Assembly (NCBI RefSeq): GCF_032854445.1
Contig: NC_088295.1
Coordinates: 74,676,028 to 74,740,027 of the forward strand
Source of the DNA: Liolophura sinensis
Lineage: Eukaryota > Mollusca > Polyplacophora > Chitonida > Chitonidae
Direction of reading: 5' to 3'
DNA length: 64,000 bases
In this document: piece after piece, positions 13,687-40,085 of the stretch
Position numbering within the stretch: the first letter of the stretch is position 1
How the letters are laid out: every line of letters begins with the position of its first letter
The notes under the pieces: generated by a model
Databases searched by the model: none
The model's input: the letters and a program-made list of their open reading frames with translations, nothing else
What the model was told of the DNA's origin: nothing
Translations under genes and position numbers: made by a program

Positions 13687-16312
13687 GTGTGTGTGTGTGT
13701 GTGAATACCACAGCAGCTTATGCTGCATTCAGTTTAGTTCCAACTTTGCAGATTTCCACAGGAGCAATACAGGACACAGGATATCACGCAACCTAACGTG
13801 GGAAACAAAAACCACACACACACATATGTAACCACTTAGTATACAAATTTCATGTGCATGATCCTCAAAAGCGCTGTTACTTAGGTGATCTTACATTTCC
13901 TCTCAGCATGGAAATCATAAACATACATTCATGAATATTAACATACATACATGTATGCTTAAAACAAACGTACTGTAAATTTGAAGTATACACAAAACAA
14001 TTTTTTCTTTGGCTGTGTGAAAAGCTTATTGTATGCATTTCCTAGCGAATATAATCTAAGAATTCTGGAACAAATATTACTTTCTGCCAGTCAATATCAG
14101 TCCAGATGTGGACATAGCTTTGAAGACTTTCCTCCACAGAAAACATGATCGCAAGTTTTAGAGCATTTACATGTGTACTCCTGGGTGGTAACCATGTAAT
14201 TAGCGCTTATGACAAATTGAGAAGGACAAGGTTGAACTGGTCAGTGTAGTTAGAGGGCACAAGCTGACCAAATCAATACTAGGATTTGTTCTACCCTGGT
14301 ACATGTACACTGTATACATCCCTGCCTCTACTGAGTCTCAGCTTACAAGAAACAAGTGGTCAGAACCTAGGAAATGTTCACATCATTAAGTAACCTTCCA
14401 AATGTATGGCATAATATCTGTGCACCCACTGTAGCCATAGCATTGATCAGAAACACTACACATCTATTCCTACAATACTTAACAGTTAATTGCAAACCTC
14501 AAAGAAGAAGAAAAAAAATAACCGCTACATTCTACCATGCAGTTATTTCAGAATAATAGCCAAATATTGTACATGTGGTTTGATGTGAATGTCCACATCA
14601 GGAGAGTTAGTTAGTTTTGCATTTATTTCATATATACAGTGCAGTGTGCTTTAATATGAGGCTACACACTTTGCCTTTAATTGTAATACTGTATAAACAA
14701 ATCATGTCCTTGAAACAAAAAAGATGTACATGTACTTTAGTATAAAACCATTCAGTGTAGATATTGTGAAGGCCTATGAGTAACACCAGTTGTTAACAAA
14801 CTATGTTTTGGGTTCCACTGAATTGGTTATTCAGTTGGATGAGAAAAACAACCACTATGCACACATAATAGGACATGTTTGTAATTTGTTAGCATTCCCA
14901 GTTTCCAGCCCCCTGGAGTGCATTATGAACAGGTTCCCAGTTGCTGTATCCATGGTCATAATGATATGAGGATATAGATCATTTTAGCCTTCATGACCTG
15001 TTGTTCAGGTTGGGTTTACACATGAATTGTACCTTGTCAAAGCATTGGCTGATCCCTAACAGAGAACTAATATCAAACTGGTGCATTTAATATGCTTTAT
15101 GAAGCATGGCCATAACTTGAATAAAAAAATGATTCTGATCGTCAACTTTACAGGTGACATTGTCACACTGCATGAAATTTAATAAAATGGAACTCACATG
15201 ATGCTTCCTGAAAAAAACACATGATGCTTCCTGAAAACTTTAAAGTCCGTGAATAACCCATGTTATATTACAAAATCCGTACTAGATAGAGAAATATCCT
15301 GGTTTCACACGACATGCACATGTGTAGTATACACTACACATATATTCCCTGCATAATGTAATAGCTTGAATACTCCAAAAAACCTGAGAAGTCAAACTGA
15401 CCTATTTTGCCAGAGTTTTACAATAAGTTATCACCTTGTCCATGCTAAGGTGCTAAGCACTATTCAGAACCAGTGCTGGATTTTCTTGGCCAGGGTGCAC
15501 GAGATATTAGGTGCACGTAACTGCCATGGCGACCAGTATTGTAGGTATTACGTTATCATGGTAATTACATGAACGTAGTGCTACGTGTGCTTTATGAAAC
15601 AGGGTCCAGATTGACAAAGTGACCAGGAAATTCTCATTCACTGTGTATGCTGGAACATTACTAATTGATATTGTGGTATAATGTGTCTCTCACTTACATG
15701 CATAGTGTTAACCAGCTACTGCAAGTGGATGGGTGAAATAGAGAACTGGTGCTATTTGGACATCTTGTTTTAAACATTTTTAACATGGAGAGATAGGAGA
15801 AAATGAAATCTGGACACCCTGGCCTGCTTTAACAAAATGAGTGCTTGGGTTTAACGTCATACTTAACAATTTTTCAGTCATATGACGAAAGGATCCTTAG
15901 GGTGCATGTAATGTGCCTCCTTGTTGCGGGATGGATTTTCACCGCTCTTTTATCTAGTGCTGCTTCACTGAAACGCCTAACCAAAGGCAAGTAATCTGCC
16001 CTGCCAGAGTTATTATGCTGATACGGGTTAAACAGCCTTTGCACTATCCCTTCATGCTGAACACCAAGCAAGGAAGTTAAAACTTCCTCTGTTAAGGTCT
16101 TTGGCGTGACTTGATCCAGGATTGACACTTGATCTACCGCTCCTGAAGCGGACGCTCTACCAACTATGCTATCGGGGTGGTATGTAACAAAATGACTTCA
16201 AAAACCGATGGTTGGACACCCTCTTTCACATTTCTGGCAAACACCCTGCCTACATGTAAGTCATTTTCCTGCAGACCATCCTGCTGACCCAGTTCTTAAA
16301 TTTGTTAATCCT

Positions 16313-16351
<39 letters not shown>

Positions 16352-19300
16352 TACTACATGTTCAGGGCTATATGAAATACACAGCTCTGGATTTTTCCAG
16401 ATATACATGTAATTTTACCTAATTACACATACATGTGAACCAGACTCCATGTCATAAATGTTAAGCATAGAGACTATATTATAGGGATAAAATACATTTA
16501 TTTTCATCAATTAGGCTGTTAGATGAGTCAGTCAAGTGTCCTGGAACTGTGTGGTTGTGTGCTGACTGTTTTGTGTAAGGTTCTGTGCAGCCTGACTTTC
16601 CACATGGCTCATTGTTTAGAAGAAATACTTGTACTGGTTAGTTCACAACATGATGGTGAGTGCAAGAAGGAGTGCTGAGGCCAATTTTAGGGCCTACTCT
16701 CTAGTAACTTTAGATGTATCACGTCCTAAATTATCTACATGCCACTTACATGTAACACACATACATACCTACTTACACACTAAGCTATGCATATATATAT
16801 ATGTATAGATGTACCCTTATTCTTCATCCTTATCAACTGCCTGTGTAAACCATATTTGGAAACATTCTGAAAGAAGTATTGGGTTTAGAGTTATAATTTG
16901 CATAGCTTTAGGAAGTTTTCATCTTCAGTCACACAAACAAATCATTTTAGCCTCATTTTCATAATTTTTGTATGCGCACATTCAAATGAAAAAAAAATAA
17001 GATATTGAAGATTTACAGTACACGCATTTGATCAATTTTAACACTGGAACTTTCAGCAGTACAAAAAAAGACAACCAACATCACTTACAGTAAGCCCAAA
17101 TATTGTAGGCAGTGTTCTAAAGGCTAGTGTTTTCTTCACTTTAAACTCAAATTTGTGTGTATTCATGTCTTTTAATGTACTGTTTGCACTACAGTAAAGC
17201 TTTTTTTGTTTTTGAATTTCTCAGATAAATACTGAACTACTACAAAGGAATGACTGTACCTGTAGGAAATAATCAATCTGATTCTGCATGACTGATGTTC
17301 TGACTTACCAAAAGAATTATCCTGTTCTATATCCTCCAGCTGTTATCTATTTATGTGTGCCTTGACCTACTGATTTTCAAATACAAATATGGAGTTAAAC
17401 CTGCATGAGGACGAAGGAAATACAAATGTAAACCAACAAAGAAGGTAGTGTTAGGTATGGCCTGGGAGAAGATGGCACACCTGAGCGACACAGCCAAATC
17501 ACCTGATCTATTAACATAGTCTCTTAATACTACATTGTAAGTTCAAGGGCAATTCTCCAGAACCTAAGATTCAAGCCTAAGTCGTATAGAGGTTGCTAGC
17601 CACATCATGTACAGCTAACAAAGCGGAGGACAGCCTAGGGGGGAAAATACACATGCAGAGACAAATTATAATAACTAAAAAGTTCTTCACAAATTCTAGG
17701 AGGCTCTCTCCCTTACATAAATGCAAGTGTTGTATTTTATTAGTTTATTTCATTTGTGTTTTAATTAGGCAGTGCTCAAGAATATTTCCTGTGCCTGAAT
17801 AACCTCTAATATATAATTATTTACTTGAAGTCAAAGTGTCTCTCTAATATATTGATTGTTGGTGCCATCCACAGTGTACAGTGCCATCCACAACGTGTAC
17901 AGTGCAATCCACATTGTGTATAGTGCAATCCACACTGTGTACAGTGCCATCCACATGTGTATGATGCCATCCACAACATGTACAGTGCTATCCACATGTG
18001 TATGGTGCCATCCACAGTGTACAATACAATGACATGAATACAGCTGATAAATAAATCTGATGAAGCGCACCAACATGTGCAACTCACCATTCAGAAACTG
18101 TAAACAATCTTAGATAAGCTTACCAATCAAATCATATTCTGTGAAATAAAGTTTGTTATTCAAGCACAAATATAACACATGGGTATGGCAGTGTTTAAGT
18201 GCATGTATGGGTATGTACATGAATTACTTAGTTCTTGTAAATAATAAAACATCATGTTTCAGTTTAGTACAGAGGTGTATTATTGATGGATGCTTATTTT
18301 GCATAAATCTGTTTTAATCCTCCGGCTAGTAAATAAAATCTATGGCTAAATTGTGTACTAATTCTTCTAATTTTCGGAACACCTGGTTTTCGCCAACATA
18401 CATGTAATTGTAAGAGGAATATTTAGTTCCCCTTTTTTCACATGGTCAGTACATCTAATGAAAAACATTTTCATATCTCTACTATTCCAAAAAACTGAAA
18501 AATTAGTCTGTTTGTTTAAGAAGGGAAAAACTTTGATATTTTTGAGGCAATAGTAATGTCTGCTATATTTTGTTCTAGATTATTACTATTCACTAAATTT
18601 CTTAAAACAGTGACAAATATGAAAAAATATATACATCATACATATGTACACACATATCATAAACATTTCATTTCTGTAAATTTTGCCTACTGTAACAGCT
18701 AAGACAAGTTTGCCACAGCAGCAGTTCAGTGTTCACCTACCTTTACCTGTACAATGTAGATCAGGTAACAATTTGAAGCCTTTGCCCTTGTGGTCTGGGT
18801 ATTATTCAGGTAGCAGTGGTTGTGTAAACATGAGGTGAAATGAGCAGGTGTGACAGGTGCTGCCTACCCATATGACCACAGAGAATCGTTATCATCAATC
18901 AAAACATCCAGCTTTACCCTAACCAGCCAACTGTTCAGCTTAGTGAAACTATGGAAACACAACCGTATCATTGCCATGCTCATTAGCACCAGCACACATT
19001 TGGTGTACATACATAATGAACTTCACCCAACCAAAGAAGCAAGACTTATTTAATAAAACTCGCACAAACATTTTCTGACATTACCTCCTTTCAACTAGGA
19101 TGTACATTAAAATTTTATACCATTAATTGAAAACCCTGCTTCAAACTCCTGCAATTAAATCTTCATAAAAATCCATTTACTCTTTGTATACCTGACAGAT
19201 ACATTTCTGAAGTCAAGCAATAAACCTGAGATTGATCGCTCAAACCAAATCCTTAAGACCACCTGTCACCAAGGGAGGTAACTTTAGATAGAGGTAGGTA

Positions 19301-20784
19301 ACTTTAGATGGAGGTAATCACATGACTATGGAAATAACATCTATAGTAAAGCCTGGTCACATTCTTGTCTTTCGTCGCTCAGCTGTTGGTGACAGTATTT
19401 GTCAAAGAGCTGTGTGATTTCATGAAAAGGAAACATCAAATCAAATGGTAGAATATTGCTGTCAACTTCCTGCTTTCGGGATTACATTTCATAGATCTGT
19501 GCCACTGAATGAGAGTTCAGCTATTATTCTTTACTATACTGTGTTTTTCTTTCAAAAATATTATTTTGTGGCCCTGAAACCTATATAAATCTATTGTTTG
19601 TGTATTCAATCTTTATAATACTACACATTATGTACATGTGCTTTTCATCTGAAAGAACATGAATAGCACCAAGCAAAGAATCAATATTTAAATACTTATT
19701 GAAAGAGGAAGTTGTAACTTCCTCGCTTGGCGTTCAGCATGAAGAAAATAGTGCAACGACTGGTTGACCTGTATCAGTATAATGGCTTGGGCGGCTTTCG
19801 GTAAGGCGTCGCATTGAAGCAGCACTAGATAAAAGAGCGATGGAAATCCATCCTGCAACAAGGAGGCACATTACATGCATGAAGATTCCTTCATAGTCAT
19901 ATGACTGTTAAGTACGACGTTAAACACCAAGCACTCACTCACTCACTCAATGTTTAATCTATTATGAATGAGATTTTCTCCAAAAGATCTATGTGGTGTC
20001 CACAGTTTACACATGGGTTAAATGAAAGGTTTCATTTGTAGGAGTTCAACTGTAAAATGGTAACATGTAACCAACTTAATTCATAAACTTCTGATAAGGG
20101 AAAAAACTAATTTAATTTTCAACAACACCCTTCAATGAATGATCAACATTCAAATATTATAGGATGTCTTGCAACAATGCTTGTTTAATGGAAGCTTACT
20201 AACTACAAAAGAAATATCAAATCCTGTAGAATGACTTACAAAAAAAAGCAGACAGCTTACAAACACAGTGTACTTGACACATCATTCTGGATGCCTCACG
20301 GATATCGTTCAATTTATCAACCGTGTGATCTTTGAGAGGCACTTATGCTGGCTACCTCTTCAGTCGTAAGAGCAAGTCTGCCAGCAAGTTACAGATGATT
20401 GTGCCTCCCCTTGGCTGGTTTTCCCTGGTTTCCTCCCACCATCATACTGGCCGCCTTCGTACAAGTGAAATATTATTGAGCACGGCGTAAAACACCAATT
20501 AAATAAACAAATAAAGGTATTGTGCATATTCACTGAAAACAAGTCCTGTGGGAAAAAGAAAAAAAAATTCAATTTTTGACTGATTCAAATAAAACCTCTT
20601 TTACTCCCACAGGTCTGTCGTTGATGTTATGAATTAATCGTATCACTGGGGTTGTTAAGGTAAAATATTCGGCATGATCACAGGTTAGGCGCCGAACCCA
20701 TCGGCCTCACCATTTCGGTTGTCATCTCTACCATCATCACGTACAAACCGCTTTCTCCTCCCAATTTACACACTTACCGTTCAT
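118..20784 (-). CDS. CHN: Chimaerin-type Rac GTPase-activating protein, 5' part (N-terminus and SH2 domain); 3' part lies left of the window
   Basis: The chimaerin family couples an SH2 domain, a diacylglycerol-binding C1 domain and a RhoGAP domain, and switches off Rac at membranes. Six exons join in phase on the minus strand: 20778-20784, 6354-6401, 5216-5271, 4130-4161, 580-693 and 118-409, plus a possible cassette exon at 10913-11074. Together they give about 183 residues, or 237 with the cassette. The order TWKTYLYQLQ, then APRPKRVAC, then [12 protein letters not shown], then the SH2 domain matches the long (alpha2/beta2) chimaerin N-terminus known from vertebrates. The last visible exon ends in phase 0 at a GTAAGC donor, so the gene continues past position 1. 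I cannot tell whether it is closer to CHN1 or CHN2. Invertebrates often have one gene, so the symbol is only at family level. Confidence 0.9.
2862..3031. repeat. Minisatellite, about 33 bp unit, 5 copies
   Basis: Five near-identical units of the form CATGAACGTAGGCTACC followed by TTACATGGTGTAAATA. Four are 33 bp, and one is extended by 6 bp (caagta). Confidence 0.93.
3259..3853. mobile_element. Fold-back element bounded by TTAA, long terminal inverted repeats (about 160 bp arms)
   Basis: The left end reads TTAAAGGTGGAGAAAACAT. The reverse complement of the right end reads TTAAAGGAGAAGAAAACAT. The similarity continues inward for roughly 160 bp, through matching blocks such as GTATGGCGGGTATTTGGGAC on the left and GTATGGTGGGTATTTGGGAC on the right. 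TTAA at both tips fits piggyBac-type target duplication, but the superfamily is an inference. The centre has no open frame of note, so it is a non-autonomous (MITE-like) element. A related right tip (TTCTTCTCCTTTAA) occurs at 21979-21992. Confidence 0.75.
4130..4161 (-). CDS. CHN: Chimaerin micro-exon, 32 bp ([11 protein letters not shown])
   Basis: This 32-base exon lies between tttcag and gtaagt. It reads [10 protein letters not shown] plus the first two bases of a Glu codon, which is completed by the G opening the SH2 exon at 693. It corresponds to the VENRPKYYGREFHG region of vertebrate chimaerins. Phase in is 0 and phase out is 2, matching both neighbours. It is too short to show up as an open reading frame on its own. 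Confidence 0.9.
5216..5271 (-). CDS. CHN: Chimaerin exon encoding [18 protein letters not shown]
   Basis: This 56-base exon lies between tttaacag and gtaagt. It opens with TG, which completes a Leu codon started by the T at the end of the exon at 6354, and then reads [18 protein letters not shown]. The match to YQLQQEAPRPKRI in vertebrate beta2-chimaerin is strong. It ends in phase 0 and joins the micro-exon at 4161. Confidence 0.92.
5783..6024. mobile_element. Inverted-repeat MITE-like element, family with CTGGCCC ends (copy 1)
   Basis: The left arm starts CTGGCCCTAGGATCATGATG and the reverse-complemented right arm starts CTGGCCCCAAGGTCACAAAG. Both arms carry CTGTCTT followed by GACTTAAGTCAG. 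The arms are about 55 bp and the element is 242 bp. A related copy lies at 50468-50680. Confidence 0.65.
6354..6401 (-). CDS. CHN: Chimaerin exon encoding [15 protein letters not shown]
   Basis: This 48-base exon lies between tgttccag and gtaagt. It opens with GC, completing a codon begun upstream by one base, then reads [15 protein letters not shown] plus one base. PTWKTYLYQLQ matches PVWKSYLYQLQ of vertebrate chimaerin. Both Met codons are possible internal starts for a shorter isoform, but I see no independent sign of a promoter here. Confidence 0.88.
7279..7708. repeat. Minisatellite, about 35 bp unit, roughly 12 copies
   Basis: Units of the form CCACAAAACATGAACCCCAG followed by ACTACAAAAGATGTA, with a few truncated or substituted copies. 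It abuts the 50 bp array that follows and shares the words CAGACTAC and ACTACAAAA with it, so the two probably have a common origin. Confidence 0.93.
7713..8393. repeat. Minisatellite, 50 bp unit, about 13 copies, open in at least two forward frames
   Basis: The unit runs ACATGTACAAAACCTGTACC, then TCCCCAACTACAAAACTTCT, then ACCTCAGACT. Because 50 is not divisible by 3, the frame rotates between units. The unit has no stop in the frames read, so a 236-codon open frame crosses the whole array (7722-8432) and a 107-codon one lies in another frame. This is repeat-generated rather than a convincing gene: it lies inside a chimaerin intron and resembles no protein I know. Confidence 0.95.
8490..8645. 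mobile_element. Diverged copy of the CCTAAATGACC inverted-repeat element
   Basis: Blocks shared in order with the copy at 33249-33467 include TTTCGTCTATGACTAA, CATTCTGA, GAGGTTTTGATG, ATGTAAGTTTCA and GACACTTGCCTCTTTTT. The ends are eroded, so the limits are approximate. Confidence 0.5.
9686..9949 (-). mobile_element. tRNA-derived SINE (family A), nearly full length
   Basis: On the minus strand a tRNA-like head carries a B box GTTCAAGTC, preceded by a GCGCGCTAGCGC block. A body follows with CATGCTGGCTTCCTCTC and CCACGACCATCCGC (as read on plus), and the tail ends in (TTTA)n as read on plus. Other copies lie at 36206, 46219 and 47919. It sits in the large chimaerin intron. Confidence 0.85.
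10913..11074 (-). CDS. CHN: Candidate symmetric cassette exon of chimaerin (basic Ser/Arg/Ala-rich insert, 54 codons)
   Basis: This 162-base stretch is open on the minus strand, between gttttag and a good donor CAAG|gtatga. It starts with two bases and ends with one (phase 1 to phase 1), exactly the phase shared by the upstream exon ending at 20778 and the downstream exon starting at 6401. Including or skipping it keeps the frame. The product begins [20 protein letters not shown] and carries 12 Arg/Lys against 3 acidic residues. A second AG upstream would start the exon at 11084 but would break phase with exon 1. The stretch is more GC-rich than its surroundings. I recognise no homologue, and the polypyrimidine tract is weak, so this is an inference from phase, openness and splice sites. 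Confidence 0.45.
13630..13703. repeat. Compound (AT)n-(TG)n microsatellite
   Basis: About 55 bases of alternating A and T run directly into about 18 bases of alternating T and G. The open frame across it is only repeated Ile-Tyr. Confidence 0.97.
15843..16176 (-). mobile_element. tRNA-derived SINE (family B), nearly full length
   Basis: On the minus strand the head reads CCCCGATAGCATAGTTGGTA. The A box is TAGCATAGTTGG (plus 16160-16171) and the B box is GATCAAGTC (plus 16108-16116); both fit the Pol III consensus. The 3' end reads GTATGACGTTAAACCCAAGC. The body matches the copy at 19703-19950, which lies in the opposite orientation. Confidence 0.8.
16315..16350. repeat. (TA)n microsatellite
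   Basis: About 36 bases of alternating T and A. Confidence 0.97.
17737..17803 (-). mobile_element. 5'-truncated SINE family A tail
   Basis: Only the 3' part remains, recognisable by TTTATTTCATTTGTGTTTTA followed by GTGCTCAAGAATATTTC. Confidence 0.5.
17860..18024. repeat. Minisatellite, 17-21 bp unit, about 9 copies
   Basis: Variants of GTGCCATCCACANTGTGTAC are repeated. The two overlapping minus-strand open frames here are this repeat translated (Trp/His/Cys-rich). Confidence 0.9.
19703..19950 (+). mobile_element. tRNA-derived SINE (family B), 5'-truncated
   Basis: It shares GCAGCACTAGATAAAAGAGC, CAACAAGGAGGCACATTACA and GTCATATGACTG with the copy at 15843-16176. The tail reads GTACGACGTTAAACACCAAG followed by CACTCACTCACTCA. 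The tRNA-like head is missing. Confidence 0.8.
20345..20517 (+). mobile_element. 5'-truncated SINE family A
   Basis: It contains GGTTTCCTCCCACCATCATA, then GTGAAATATTATTGAGCACG and GCGTAAAACACCAATTAAAT, ending in an A/T-rich tail. It lies about 260 bp from the proposed chimaerin start codon, inside the first intron. Confidence 0.8.
20778..20784 (-). CDS. CHN: Candidate first coding exon of chimaerin (Met-Asn, then splice)
   Basis: The minus strand reads cagccATGAACG|gtaagtg: a start codon in good context, one more codon, one base and a strong donor. The single left-over base is exactly what the exon at 6401 needs (G plus GC gives Gly), and it also fits the cassette exon. The 5' UTR would extend to higher coordinates. 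The exon is so short that chance cannot be excluded. Another first exon within the 14 kb upstream of 6401 is possible. Confidence 0.5.
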
Positions 20785-21166
20785 GGCTGTTTTATTTCAC
20801 GGCAGACAGATCAGATGTTCTTTTGCTGGAGATTATGACCGTGTCATTGTTGTCAATCATCGGAGTGACAGCAGGAGAAAATCCACTATAAGTTCACCGA
20901 GCGACAAAATTTGGCAATCGCTGCAACCCGCATCCTTCACATTCTGATTTTTCAAACAGCACCCCCTGGTGGACAAATACTGCTGAGAAACAAGGGGCGG
21001 AAACTCGTTATTCTCAAGCAGGGCCGTCATGTCGCTACTGCTGATAGGCAGAAGATGTAAAACACTAATCAAATAAAGGAATAAAATTTTTAAAAAAGTG
21101 TCAAATGGTGTGCTTAGCCTAACGCAAAGACCTCGTCAGAAGCAATATAGAGTAAAAGGCAAACAA

Positions 21167-21211
21167 AAGGTAAACACCACTCTAAAATAAAGTGTATAAT
21201 ATACACATCAT

Positions 21212-21291
<80 letters not shown>

Positions 21292-21349
21292 GTAAAGGTA
21301 AATACCACTCTAAAATGAAGTGTATATTATACACTTTATTTTAGAGTGG
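21167..21349. repeat. (TA)n tract between direct repeats, ending in a 45 bp near-perfect palindrome
   Basis: Two copies of AAAGGTAAAYACCACTCTAA plus AATRAAGTGTATWWTATACAC (21167-21206 and 21295-21334) flank about 70 bases of TA. The second copy is the left half of a palindrome: CCACTCTAAAATGAAGTGTA pairs with TACACTTTATTTTAGAGTGG with one mismatch (21305-21349). Confidence 0.9.
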
Positions 21350-22020
21350 TGAAAGACCATAAAGGACTGTCCAGGACTTATTTTTTTTTACAATTTTTCT
21401 TTCTAACCAACTAAAATTGTGTTAAAAGTTCTAATTCTACAGTGGTCTGTTGTGACCGTGCAGGTATAAAAAGATCTATACTTTTAGCCTGAAGTAATTT
21501 GTTTCAAAGTCAAATCAGCGAATGCATTCATAGATCAATACGTAAATACATTTTGAATGATAAGTGCAGCAGTCGAATGTGTGGTAATTTAGCAAAAACC
21601 TTAGGTGACGTCACTGGTCCTTTTGTAGTCAGAAAAGGTCACCACAGAATAAACTGAATATTCAAATGCATTTCAGTTAACTATTTCGCCAGGGAAGTTT
21701 TTCATGGCCCATCTGATACTTACATGTTATTTATTTTAAAGTGTTTTCTTTGTCTTTAAGTGATACATGAAAGCTATGCACTATATATAAAACAAAGAAT
21801 ATGGTTTTAAGGATAAGGAAGAAAGATATGCAAAAAAATGGAGTCGCCCACAGCAGATGTTGGCGCTGACTTTATTTATAATTTATCAACTCGAGGTACA
21901 TATTAGAATTGTTTTTATGGCATGCAGCTTCGAGGAATGCATACTCTTTTCAATGGTATTTGATTAATATTTACATATTCTTCTCCTTTAAATGTTCACT
22001 CTTGTCAACCCAACAGTTCC

Positions 22021-22139
22021 ACACGTCAAAACGCTTCATTTCCCTGAGTTGCTTCCCTTGGTTGCTTTTTGACCAATGAAAAAGCAGACAACTTACTACT
22101 TCTTAGATGACGTGTAAAGAGACAACCGGCACTTCCACG
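22021..22139. promoter_or_regulatory. COPA proximal promoter candidates: two inverted TGACGTGT octamers, CCAAT and CCACG
   Basis: ACACGTCA at 22021-22028 is the exact reverse complement of TGACGTGT at 22108-22115. CCAAT lies at 22073-22077 and CCACG at 22135-22139. TGACGTG is the core bound by XBP1/ATF6/CREB3-type bZIP factors that control secretory-pathway genes; CCAAT and CCACG are the halves of the mammalian ER stress element, but their spacing here (57 bases) does not match it. Only the motifs are seen. Use in vivo is an inference. Confidence 0.4.
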
Positions 22140-22157
22140 TTGGACAGTCTTCGTTGC

Positions 22158-22196
22158 ATGAATTTTGACGCGATTCGTCTGCATCTGAGCAGGTGA
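22158..22196 (+). other. Possible upstream ORF in the COPA 5' leader (12 codons)
   Basis: An ATG at 22158 opens MNFDAIRLHLSR and stops with TGA at 22194-22196, 30 bases before the COPA start. It matters only if transcription starts upstream of it, which the sequence does not show. Confidence 0.3.
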
Positions 22197-22226
22197 TTCA
22201 GCCTCCAAGAGACAGTTTGCACTGTC

Positions 22227-40085
<17,859 letters not shown>

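Larger units (their letters stand above)
11075..20777. other. Large chimaerin first intron, repeat-bearing and otherwise featureless
   Basis: About 9.7 kb with no exon I can support. It contains TA microsatellites (13630-13684 and 16315-16350), an inverted pair of family B SINEs (15843-16176 and 19703-19950), a 17-21 bp minisatellite (17860-18024) and a truncated family A SINE at 20345-20517. A duplicated 21-mer, ACATGATGCTTCCTGAAAA plus flank, lies at about 15197-15236. Short open frames here look random. Confidence 0.7.
20785..22226. promoter_or_regulatory. Head-to-head intergenic region between chimaerin and COPA
   Basis: About 1.44 kb separates the proposed chimaerin start (minus, 20784) from the COPA start (plus, 22227). 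It must hold the COPA promoter, and the chimaerin promoter if the first-exon call is right. It contains a (TA)n tract with flanking repeats (21167-21349), a palindromic TGACGTCA (21606-21613), a CCAAT box (22073-22077) and two TGACGTGT octamers near COPA. A SINE-like 3' tail (GTAAAACACTAATCAAATAA) lies at about 21056-21085. I see no TATA box that I would trust. Confidence 0.6.

Noticed and set aside
13619..13831. Open frame rich in Ile-Tyr
   Set aside because: It is translation of the (TA)n-(TG)n microsatellite. The same applies to the frames at 58773-59148.
15874..16128. 84-codon minus-strand frame
   Set aside because: It lies entirely in a family B SINE body, and the second SINE copy is not open in this frame.
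16100..16176. Possible tRNA gene (A and B boxes)
   Set aside because: The sequence continues into a repeat body with a SINE tail and has no cloverleaf acceptor stem. The same holds for the heads of family A copies.
22073..22139. CCAAT and CCACG as a canonical ER stress element
   Set aside because: The mammalian element needs nine bases between the halves; here there are 57. Only the TGACGTGT octamers are kept as candidates.
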